Below are positions 1 to 8,475 of a DNA stretch of 12,161 nucleotides, one piece after another. Numbering within the stretch: position 1 is the stretch's first letter; each line of letters starts with the position of its first letter. The DNA is taken from NCBI GenBank assembly GCA_900155495.1, contig FTLJ01001568.1, forward strand, positions 1-12,161, written 5' to 3'. The notes below the pieces were generated by a model, which saw nothing but the letters and a program-made list of their open reading frames with translations, was not told the DNA's origin and made no database searches. Position numbers and translations under genes: made by a program. The stretch is from Porogramme epimiltina (lineage: Eukaryota; Basidiomycota; Agaricomycetes; Polyporales; Polyporaceae).

Positions 1-606
1 GCGGGCCGACCGACGCGGCGGGACCCCGGGGACGGCGTCGGGCCCGCCCTCGCTCCCTCCCTTCACCGAAGGCCCTCACCCCCCCCCACCCCATCTCTCC
101 TGCCCCCTCCGCTGCCTCTGTCAGCACCCGCCCGACGCGCTCCTGATAGCGTCGAGCACCAGCGCAGCGCGCTCCGTCCTCCACTGCCTCCTCCACTCCC
201 CCACGTTAGCCTTCGCCAGCGTCCCCAGACTTGCCCCGCAGCGGCATAGTTCGCGGGAGGGCGCGGCTTGCAGCCGCCCAGCCCCGGCATGCCGGCACCC
301 CCTTCGAAGCCCTTCATGGTTTCGCCTTCGCGCATCGCGACCCGCCTGACAGCATCAATTGCGCCCCCCTGTCCTCCCCTCTCATGGGGTTTGGGCCTGG
401 TGCACGGCACGGCATGTCAGGCGCGCTCGCGCTGCGCGACGGCAGCCCCGCAAGGTTCGCGCCCATATTCGCCTCGCCTCGCGATCTGGCCGTGGGGAGG
501 GGGCATATGTGGGTTTACGACACGCGCCCGGATGGATCCAGTGCCAGGGCCGGCGCCAGGGGAGTTCGGCGACCGTCGACGTGCATGGGATGATCGAGTC
601 AACGCC

Positions 607-630
607 CCTGCGGCTGCATGCAGCCGCAGG
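607..630. repeat. 24-bp perfect palindrome
   Basis: cctgcggctgca followed directly by its exact reverse complement tgcagccgcagg, with no spacer. No matching second copy was noticed in the window. It lies 11 bp before a heptamer tandem repeat. Confidence 0.9.
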
Positions 631-641
631 CTTACCCGCAC

Positions 642-676
642 CTCCAAGCTCCAAACTCCAAGCTCCAGGCTCCAGG
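642..676. repeat. Five tandem copies of a 7-bp unit
   Basis: The units read ctccaag, ctccaaa, ctccaag, ctccagg, ctccagg without interruption. This is a short minisatellite-like tract in non-coding DNA next to the 24-bp palindrome. Confidence 0.9.
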
Positions 677-983
677 CTTCGCGCGCGGAGCCAGAACGCG
701 CGCCGGGCAGAACACGAGGAAGATCGACGACGGCCGGCACATCTAGTGCCTCTCGTGCATCCGGCGGGCGTTGGGCGGGGCTACCGCGCACTTCTTCTTG
801 GTGTGGGCTGGCCCACGGCCGCGCGCACGGACACGTAAACGCGCGCGCGTCGGGCCCGGGGCGGCCACCGTCCGGATGCAGTCGCACGGTCGCGCGGTCA
901 GCGTCGTTGCGCGGCGGGGGGCGCGAGGGGCCCGTCGGTCCCGCGCGCGTACGCGAGGGGCTCGGGACGAGGCGGGGCGGCTG

Positions 984-999
984 CAATATCGCGATATTG
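984..999. repeat. 16-bp perfect palindrome
   Basis: caatatcgcgatattg is its own reverse complement. It is AT-rich at the arms and set in very GC-rich sequence. It could be a dimer-binding site or cruciform; no gene start lies nearby. Confidence 0.85.
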
Positions 1000-2684
1000 G
1001 CACTAGAAGACGCCTCGTTAAAAGGACAGACGCGGGACGCGGGCCTGCGCGGGTCCACTAGCATCGCGTGATAGAGTGCGGCGGGCGGTGCGGTGCGATG
1101 GCGAACCCCCCACGCCACGGAGCCAGGTGCGTCCTCGACCGCGAACCTGTCCGCGATCCACCACCACCACGTCGGACGCTTCGAACACGACAACAACACA
1201 ATAATACTTATGGCTGACCGACAGCTCAGATCGCGCGTCCCGCAGATCCGACGCTGGTCGGCCTCATTAAATGTGGCCGTGGCCTCGATGCGCACCCGGA
1301 GGCGCCCGCGAGCCTCGTCGTCGACTGCACCACCTGCTCACCACCGAGTCACAGTTTCAAGTGCGCGCGCCCACCGACCGGCCGCGCGGGAGGACTCGTG
1401 GATCCCAACTTGCTTTCCCTGCCCCCGATCGGTGCCGTACGTGTTCAAACTGCCGGCATCCAACGGGGGCGCGCGCGTTTCCCCCCACCTCCGCGAAGGC
1501 CCGCCTGAGATCTGCGCGGGTCTGTGGGCGCCGCGCTGAGCCGCGTCGTGTCCGAGGCCGATCTCGCACGCCCCCGCGCGCGGCATAATACAGTCGGCGA
1601 ACTATCTGGCCTGCGCGAGCCTAATGGCGCTGCAATTACGGGTTGCGTGCTGTCCCTGCCGCACTCTATTCCGGCGAGCCTGACTACTTGACTTGCCCGG
1701 TTCGCACTTCCCAGCTCGTACGTATGTCGCGGACGTGTGCCCTGGCGCGGCAGCGTCGCAACCGCCAGCCGCACAGGTAATGGTGTCGCCCAGGGTCCCC
1801 CAGCTCCAAGAGACGGCACGCCCGGACGCGTAGCAGCGATGCGCACGACGCCAACACATCAGTATAACAAGAGCTGGGCCCCCCGCGTCCGCGGCGGCCG
1901 CCCCGCATCGCAAGGACGACCTCCGGCGATCAACCGGGCCCCGCGAAGTGATATCAAGGGCGTACCACCCACCACACCACCCACCAACCCCGTCTCCCAT
2001 CTCCCACCCCGGGTCGCAGCCCGCGCCGGCATTCATCGCCAGCTGGGACGATCCGGGCGTGCGCGGCAAACGCTGGGGTCTGAAGCTTGAAGGGCCAGGG
2101 CGGACGGTTCTCTCGTAACCACTCTGGTAGGACCCCGGTGGGCGCGATGGGCTTCTCCCTTCCCGTCCTCCTCTAGGTATTCGAGATTTCCTCCCTTCCT
2201 CCCTTTCTCTCTCGCTAAACAACGCACCCCATGTGATACCGCAGGACTCAGCACTCGGGACCCAGCTGGGCCCGCCGCAGGCGCAGGGCGCGCGCGCACG
2301 CACACGTTCAGCCCGCCCAGCACGTCCACGGTCCCACGGTCCCACCAGGTACCCCCCAGCGCGGCGCGCGCCGAGGGCGCGGAGGCAGCGCCGAACGTGT
2401 ACGTGGGCATCCGTTTCGTAACAGCTGCCACGCCCTCCCCCCGCGAGAACTGGAATACGGTTCGCGCGTAGTCGCTGTGCGCGCTGTTGGGTCTCTTCCC
2501 TCGCGGGAAGGCCGCAGCGCGCGCTGCCTGTCAGGAGACGGGGAGCCGCGGAAGGCTGGGGCTGGGCGCGCGCGTGTGCTGTCATCTGCGGGCGTACGAG
2601 GCCGCACCTTCGGGGGTGAGCACTGAATACTGAGGGCTGGGGGCCCGTGCGCCACCTAAGCCCCGCTTGGCGGCCTTCGGAGCG

Positions 2685-2716
2685 TTCTGGTGCTCTGGTG
2701 CTCTGGTGCTCTGGTG
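2685..2716. repeat. Four tandem copies of an 8-bp unit
   Basis: ttctggtg followed by three exact ctctggtg units, ending at ctagctagcc. A non-coding microsatellite. A TG/GC alternating run follows at about 2819-2843. Confidence 0.9.
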
Positions 2717-2989
2717 CTAGCTAGCCTCTATGATTCTGCACCTCGCTTCACTGCAGAGCGACGACCCCCGGACCGGCGGGGCGGAGAGTTCTGTCAGGGC
2801 GCAGTTCGGGGGTGCGCCTCTGTGTGTGTGTGTGCGCGCGTGCGACGCGGGCTGTCGACGTCATGCGTCATGCGGCAAATACGCTCTTGTGCCACACCGC
2901 CTTGTCTGCGCGAGAGGGCAAGTCGGATGCGGTATAGAGTGGCGCCACCCCGTCGACGTTGGGACGTTGGGCGGTGGGCGTTGAGATGC

Positions 2990-3014
2990 CGGGCTGCGCG
3001 CGCTGCGCAGCCCG
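2990..3014. repeat. Hairpin: 10-bp stem, 5-nt loop
   Basis: cgggctgcgc (2990-2999), loop gcgct, then gcgcagcccg (3005-3014). The stem is perfect and very GC-rich. There is no T run after it and no gene end nearby, so a role is not assigned. Confidence 0.8.
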
Positions 3015-3165
3015 CTCCGGCGTTCTAACGCGCGGAGACACCCGATTCGGGGCTGTCTTGGGTTTTGACTCGGGCGTGGCTTCTACGTATACGACGGGCG
3101 AGGTCGGTGCCAGTGCGCCTGTTTGGGAGGTAGGGCGACCGTCTATGGCTAAACGAAGGCTGTGA

Positions 3166-3570
3166 TTACCTTGGCGACTTGCCGTATGGGTCTACGGGGC
3201 ACCGCACCCACAATTGTTGGTGTCGTATGGGGATCATTCCTCGGGCTGGCGGATCGTCTACGTAGCCCGTTTCCAGCTCTAGCATGACATGAAATACATT
3301 TGGGTTTTGGAAGAAGCTGCCGTGTGGGGTGCCCGAGATGAACGAGGAATGTTTGAAGGGGGGGGAATAACATACCGCATGGAGCGCAGCCAGGCCGCGC
3401 TGGCCGAAGATAGCTCCGCGTTGGTAGCCCGTGCGGAATGACGCACTGCTACTGCTACACCGATCGACGTGATTGTTTGTGCAGACGTCGTCCCAACAGC
3501 CCGCCATCCTCCAACGGTCCAAATTTAGATCCCCGGAATGACAGGGCGCGTATGTCGCGGATGGAAACAT
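3166..3570 (-). other. Unidentified 134-codon open frame in an AT-richer island
   Basis: Not recognised. The frame runs from an ATG at 3570 to a TAA at 3168-3166. Its C-terminal two thirds have a protein-like residue mix with many aromatics, Asn and His (for example SGTPHGSFFQNPNVFHVM). Codon use is mixed rather than GC3-rich, unlike the three real genes here. It has no splice-supported extension, domain or neighbour that suggests a role. A plus-strand frame (MKYIWVLEEAAVWG..., about 3290-3440) overlaps it, so at most one can be real. It could be a decayed gene or transposon remnant, or simply chance. Confidence 0.15.
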
Positions 3571-4408
3571 ATGTACTGCATCATACTGCCCTAAGAAGCT
3601 CCGAGGACGATCGGACGTGGTGAAAGCCTAGCAGCCCGAGCACGCCCTCGTTCAGGCGGCTGCTGGACCGCCTTCGCCGCATTGGGCACCGCGACATACG
3701 GGTCGGACGTCGACGCTGCAGAAACGAGCGTGCGGCGTTGAATGTGCGGCGCTCGCGGCCGATCCGTGCATGGTAGCCCTTGGGCCGTCCGCGGAATGGA
3801 AGCTGTCAGCTTGGGGCGTAATGGGACGGTTGCGTCTGGGGGGAGCCGAACCCGGGCGAGGGAGTGCTGTATTCGCGCTGCTTATTTCGACCGACCGTCC
3901 TGCAGCCGCTCTACGTACGGGCGGCGGCTTCGCGAAGGCCGAGCAAGCAATAGCCGCACCCTCGGTGCACGTGTGATCCGACGGTCCCGAAGGGGCGCGT
4001 TCTTTGGGAGCACCTAGGTTGTCAGGTAATCTCCGCGCCCCCATAGGCATCCTGGACGCGCTCCAAATCCAAATCCCAAGTGCGTGCATCGTCGCCCGGA
4101 GCTTGTTGCACGCGCACACGCGCCCGCCGCGAAGGTACCGGAATGGAGGGCCCCCAAGGCTCGCGCGATCGCGGCCCCGGAATGGCGGCCCTTCCTGTCC
4201 GACCGGCATATTCGCCCATCGAAAAATGCAGCGTATTGGCTGGCGGGCCCCAGCGACGCACGGCGTCAGCGCGGCACCTGTACCGCTTGCCGTCCCCTGA
4301 GCGCGGGCGGCCGCATGACGAGGGGCGCGCGAACAAGACGCGATTTTGAGTTGCCGGCCTGGGACCTGAGACAAAAAGCTTAGCGAGGGGCCGGGGTGCG
4401 GTCTGGTG

Positions 4409-4438
4409 CGGTGGTGCGGTGGTGGTGGTGGTGGTGGC
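4409..4438. repeat. GGT trinucleotide tract
   Basis: A run of ggt/ggtgc units in non-coding GC-rich DNA, interrupted by gcggtgg variants. A simple-sequence repeat. Confidence 0.75.
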
Positions 4439-5145
4439 GCCGATCGCTCGCGACCTCGCGAGACGCCGGCCCCGATACGCACAAGGCCCGGGCCCCGGTG
4501 ATCATAGGGCGCGGCACGGACCGCCGCCGCCACCGTCCCACGACATGCAGGGCGACGCCTGACGCTGCCAGCTGCTCGCGCGTACGTGAACGGCGGGTGC
4601 GCGTCGCAGCGCGTCCGCGACGGGCGACGTATGCGGTACTCTATGGCGCGTCGCGCGCGGCTCCCCGCGCGCAGGCACGCAGGGCGGACGCGCTCCCCCT
4701 TCGCCCCTCTCTCCAGGCCTTCAGGGCCCGAGGAGCCCCTGTGTGCGGTCACGCCCGTGGCGCACGAATTCCGAATGGTGTGGGCCCCGCCGCCCCATGA
4801 TCGGATCGGCACGCGATTGCGAGCGAACGAGCGAGCGGGCGGGCAAGTGGGGCGTCCGCGGGTGGCGCGCGGGCGGGACCTCTGGGACCCTCCCCTGCCC
4901 CTGTGTGCGGGAGCCGGGCACGATGGGGGCGGAGAGTCGGGGTGCAGCGCGCGAGTGAGGCACAGGAGTGGGGTGGCGGACTAAGGTGACAGAAGGGGAA
5001 ATGGGGATATGGGCCGTCTCGGACGGGGCGCGAGGAGTTCAGAATGGTATGAATCATCGCGGGCTCACCGAAGGGTACGCATACATGGACGAACGAGCCG
5101 CACTTCTATGGCTCAAAAATCAACTACCACCCCCAACCTAGCCTA

Positions 5146-7472
5146 CTATTTTTCCTCGACGCTCTCCGCCCCCTCGCTCTCGCCACGGCGCGCCGCGCGC
5201 CAGCGCAGCTCGAGCGCGCGCGCACCGGCGTACACGCCGACGCACGCGACGAAGCTCACGAGCATGCCGACGTCGCCCGTCCCGCGCGCCGCGACGGGCC
5301 CCGTCCACCACGCCTGCTGCATGCACAGCGTGACGAGCGCGACGGTCACCGCGACGGTCGCGAGCCCCGGCCACGGCGACGCGAGGTCCGGGTGGCTCGG
5401 CGTGTCCCACGCGCCCGCGACGTCGTACGCGGCGAAGGAGCGCCGCCGGAAGAGGACGTGCTCGGTGAGGAGGATCGCGCAGAAGGGCGCGAGCCAGTAC
5501 CCGATTAGTGCTGTGTGTGGGGCGTGGTGAGCGGGGTGGTGTGGGCGAGGAGGGGGAGGGAGCGAGGACGTACCGAGGATGTCGACGAACGTCTCGTAGA
5601 ACCTCGTCGCGCCCGTGATAGCAATCGGGATAAGCCTGCACAAACACACACGCCCAATCAGCACCCGCACTCCAACAGAAAGACAGCCATCACGAAAGGC
5701 GGGGGAAGGGGGGCGTACACGGCGGTGGAGATCGTCGCGACGACGCCGCGGGGGAGGCGCGCGAACGCGCGGTGCACGGTCATGAAGCTCATGCACACCG
5801 TGTACATCGTCGGCGCGCACGCGCTCGGCGCGGTGAGCGCGAGCAGCACGAGCAAGAACTTGCCCCAGCGCCCCGTCGGCGCGAGCACCGCCGCGACGAG
5901 CCCGCCGACGTCGTTCCCGCCCGCGAGCCCCGCGGCCCACGTCGGCGTCGTGCGCGCCGCAGCTGCGAATGCTGCGCCGAGCATGTGTGTCGGGACCTGT
6001 GTGCGAACGGCTCTAGGGTCAGCGATGGTTGAAGAGAGCGGAACGCGGAAGGGGAGAGGGACAAGGGAGGGGGCTACGCACGCTGGAGACGAAGAACCCG
6101 AGGTACGTGTACCAGAACACGCGCCAGGGCGACGCGTCCTTGTTGTGGTACACGCCGTAGTCGGGCGTGAGCGTCGACCACGCGACGACCGTCGCCGCGA
6201 GCGCCGCGCCGAAGCTCATGAGCGTGCCCGCGGACGCGGGCTCGGGGCTCGCGAGCGGCGCGGCGATCAGCTCCTTCCCGCCCACCGCGAGCATCGTGAT
6301 GAACGCGACGACGTTCGGGATCCAGATCAGCAGCTCGTACCTGCCCGGAGAGGAGAGGGGTCAGCGCGCAAGGGGTAGATGGGGCGGGCGGGGGGACGTA
6401 CCAGTGGAGGACCTTGTAGCCGCAGAACGTGATCTGGGCGAGAGCTCGGTGAGTGTACACTTGCGTGTGTGCTCGGAAGGTGCACGTACGATGAGAGAGA
6501 TGAGCGCGATGACGACGATACCGAGCGTGGCGTCCAGGTGCGGCGACACTTCCGCGAGCGTCTGGCCGCCGATGATCGTGTTTATGACGAGGTAGCCCTC
6601 CATCGAGAACACGTTCAGCACGCTCGGGATGATCGCGCCGTAGTACCTGTGCTGGAGTCAGCACCCAACACGATGCCGTGGGGCAGACGGACGCGACTCA
6701 CCCCCACGAGAACCGGCTCAGCACCATGGACCGCGTGCCGAGCTTTGGACCGAACATTGACCTGCGTGGGGTTGGGCATCAGAGAAACCTCCGAGGCGGA
6801 GGACACTTGTCGACTCACAGGAATGACGGGAACGCGCATGTACTGGATGTAAGGGCAATGTTAGCTTCTACCAGTGTCACCCGAGCAAGTAAAAACGCAC
6901 ATAATATCCACCACGATAATGACATAGAACGAGTCCAAAATCCCCAGATCATAGAATGCAGGCCCCACCGTCCCCGCGCTCAGCCTGCAGTACACGCCCA
7001 GCGCGCCGCGTGAGCCCAAAGAAGCCCGTCAGCGCCCCCCGAGCATCGCGAACGTTAGACCAGCAGCGCAGACGCACGTAAGGATGTTCGCGTTCGCCGA
7101 GAACCACACGAAGAAGAACTGGTATAGTCGCCGGTCCGTCCGCTCCTCCTCCGGGATGGGCGTGATCCTGCGACGTACCCCGCCGTCCCCTTGTTAGCAC
7201 GCGATCTCCCCTACCCGCCTCCAGCGAGCATATAGCACGTACCCATTTGTCTCGATCCCCCACCGCGCGAGCTGCGCCGTGACGCGCTGCATGAATCCCC
7301 CCGCGGGCGCGGGCGCGAGCGCCTTCTCCTCGTCCGCGCCGTCGGCGACGACGGGCTGCTCCGCGACCGCATCCTGCGCCTTCTCGTCCGACTTGGTGGA
7401 CGCGCTGCTCGACGCCGCCGCGCCCTTCTCCGCCGCGTCCGCGCCCGCGTCGTTGTTGCCGTACAGCAGCAT
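5146..7472 (-). CDS. NCS1-family purine/cytosine permease (Fcy2/FcyB type), 546 aa, eleven exons
   Basis: Plasma-membrane proton symporter for nucleobases (cytosine, adenine, guanine and hypoxanthine in the family; the substrate here is not proven). Minus-strand exons: 7472-7243, 7167-7078, 6984-6901, 6842-6819, 6761-6702, 6646-6490, 6433-6402, 6340-6082, 5996-5719, 5635-5574, 5510-5146 (1641 nt, in frame). A ~65-residue Ala/Ser/acidic cytosolic tail precedes the family signature RWGIETNGITPIPEEERTD (71-89). Then come FFFVWFSANANIL, LSAGTVGPAF, SMFGPKLGTRSMVLSRFSWG, VINTIIGGQTL (183-193), YELLIWIPNVVAF, TPDYGVYH (284-291), APSACAPTMYTVCMSF and IGYWLAPFCAILLTEHVLF. About a dozen hydrophobic segments are visible. 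Length fits Fcy2-like proteins (about 530 aa). An in-frame TAG lies 9 nt before the ATG. The upstream spacer carries GATA motifs, consistent with nitrogen control. A vitamin B6 or other NCS1 substrate cannot be excluded. Confidence 0.93.
6819..6842 (-). other. 24-nt microexon (exon 4) of the NCS1 permease
   Basis: The exon lies between a 58-nt and a 57-nt intron and supplies the residues around ITCAFPSFL within the second membrane segment. It is bounded by an acceptor CATCCAG and a donor GTGAGTCG. Both flanking introns have CTAAC or CTGAT branch-like motifs. Skipping it would keep frame (24 nt) but remove eight residues from a membrane helix. The assignment rests on frame continuity and on family fit of the joined segment VVDIITCAFPSFLSMFGPKLG. 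Confidence 0.8.
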
Positions 7473-7942
7473 GCTTATCTAGCTCTGCGTTCCGCGTTTC
7501 TTGTCGTGTTCGTGTGCTGGTGTCGTGCGTGCTCGTGTGCCGCTCCGAGGCTCGAGCTCGAACTAAGCAAGAGGCCTGTAGCGACTAGATGTGTGAATGC
7601 GCGTCCAAATTCGGTGCTGCAAATCGTCCTAGAGGCCGGAACGACGTCGCGCAGCAAGAGCGGGGAGCAACGAAAAGAGAGAAAGAGAAAAATGGGGGGG
7701 AGACACCTCGCCCCCCACCCGGGCCCGCCCCGGGGGTTCTTCAACCCCTCCACCGCGCCGCGTTCCCGCGGCCGCGATAGAGGAGCTGAGCTGAGGGCAG
7801 GCCCGCGGCCGGCCAAGCCAGCCACCGCGTCCCGCACCACCGCCGCCCAAAGGCGCACGCCGCTGCACGAGACGCGGGACGCGGCGCCCCCAACCCCCCT
7901 TCCTCGGGGCTGGCGCGCTGGCGGAACCGTTCAGGCCGGCGC

Positions 7943-7948
7943 GATAAG
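7943..7948. promoter_or_regulatory. GATAAG site, permease upstream region
   Basis: A single GATAAG motif on the plus strand about 470 bp upstream of the permease start. A weaker GATAAC occurs at 7991-7996. With the inverted pair at 8293-8326, it adds to a GATA cluster in this spacer. The motif is short and could occur by chance, though it is AT-biased relative to the GC-rich surroundings. Confidence 0.35.
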
Positions 7949-8272
7949 CGGGCTGGAAACATTGTCCGATCTGAGCCGCGGGCGCGCACAGATAACGCTG
8001 CGGCGGCGTGCGCGGGGTGGGTAAAGGAAGCTCAAAGTGAAGGTCGGGCGTCGTGGAACGTTCAGCGGACGGGGCTGCTCTGGGGCGCTGGGGCGCGGGC
8101 GTGGTGCGGGGTGGCGCTCACACTCGCGCCCCGCCTCCGCGCGCACGCTGCGCCGTCAGAGCGACGCCCGTCGTGCTCGCTTGCGTGCATGCTTCAAACG
8201 CGCCTCGAGAACAGCGTCGATATCCTGGTTCTGCACTTTCTGCGCACTCCGAGGGCGCGCCTGTGCCGAGGC

Positions 8273-8278
8273 CACGTG
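8273..8278. promoter_or_regulatory. CACGTG E-box in the permease upstream region
   Basis: A perfect palindromic E-box 14 bp from the start of the GATAAG inverted pair. CACGTG is the class of site expected for bHLH proteins with Arg at basic position 13, such as the factor encoded at 11981-10383. No binding evidence exists beyond the motif. Confidence 0.35.
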
Positions 8279-8292
8279 CGGAGAAGCCGCGC

Positions 8293-8326
8293 GATAAGTA
8301 GCGCCGGGGGCCGTCGACTACTTATC
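8293..8326. promoter_or_regulatory. Inverted pair of GATAAG sites in the permease upstream region
   Basis: GATAAGTAG (8293-8301) and its exact reverse complement CTACTTATC (8318-8326) are separated by 16 bp, about 820-850 bp upstream of the permease ATG. GATAAG is the core of AreA/Nit2/Gat-type GATA factor sites, which drive nitrogen-source genes including fungal nucleobase permeases. Function here is inferred from motif and position. The element lies between SEC11's stop and the permease, so it could also fall within SEC11's 3' flank. Confidence 0.5.
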
Positions 8327-8475
8327 AGTGCGCGGGGAAAGAGTATTCGCTGGCCCGTCGCGATACCGGGCGCGAGTGCGGATCTGGGAGCTTTCAGTCG
8401 GGCAGTGGCGCGCGCAAGAATGTCAGAGTCCCTCTCTCGAATTAAATAGCGTACAGTACACGGCGGCGGAGGCCT

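Larger units (their letters stand above)
1..2680. other. Gene-poor GC-rich region, left part
   Basis: No coding region is supported. Open frames on both strands are long only because stop codons are rare at this GC content. Their translations are dominated by Arg, Ala, Gly and Pro, lack family motifs, and overlap in several frames at once. Short repeats and palindromes inside are listed separately. I found no tRNA-like B box, terminal inverted repeat or reverse transcriptase/transposase motif by eye. Confidence 0.6.
2681..5145. other. Gene-poor region, right part, up to the permease 3' end
   Basis: No recognised gene. It includes an 8-bp tandem repeat, a TG-rich run, a strong hairpin, an AT-richer island (3170-3610) with unexplained frames, and a GGT repeat near 4409-4438. 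The minus-strand frame of nearly 390 codons across 3652-4812 has Arg/Pro/Ala-rich composition and no domain, and I regard it as non-coding. The last ~100 bp are the permease 3' UTR. Confidence 0.55.
7473..8475. other. Intergenic spacer between SEC11 stop and permease start
   Basis: No gene is recognised here. The spacer contains the permease promoter and SEC11 3' flank. The 100 bp next to the permease ATG read as a CA-rich, ATG-free leader on the minus strand. A G/C-rich block at about 7691-7740 can fold on itself (runs of g and c around cccgggcccgccccggggg). The GATA and E-box motifs are listed separately. Frames here are Arg/Ala-rich and have no family features. Confidence 0.6.

Noticed and set aside
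121..350. ATG-less minus-strand frame with a helix-like tail (VGEWRRQWRTERAALVLDAI)
   Set aside because: It looks slightly protein-like and could be a terminal exon of a gene. However, the upstream part is Arg/Gly/Cys noise, there is no clear acceptor, and no family is recognised. The evidence is too weak to annotate.
1602..2585. Minus-strand open frame of 327 codons
   Set aside because: It has the same compositional character and no recognisable motif, no family similarity, and several overlapping frames on both strands.
3841..3870. tRNA B-box-like string (CCGGGTTCGGCTCC on the minus strand)
   Set aside because: It lacks the invariant A of GGTTCGANNCC, and no A box or cloverleaf can be built around it.
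3968..3973. CACGTG E-box in the gene-poor region
   Set aside because: There is no gene start nearby to regulate, and a single 6-mer is expected by chance.
3652..4812. Long minus-strand open frame of nearly 390 codons
   Set aside because: Composition is Arg/Pro/Ala/Gly-rich with a poly-Pro run from the GGT repeat. There is no domain, and other long frames overlap it. It is explained by scarce stop codons at high GC.
6949..7263. Minus-strand 104-codon frame over permease introns 1 and 2
   Set aside because: It is out of phase with the conserved permease reading. Splicing at 7242/7168 and 7077/6985 restores the NCS1 sequence, so this is a shadow frame.
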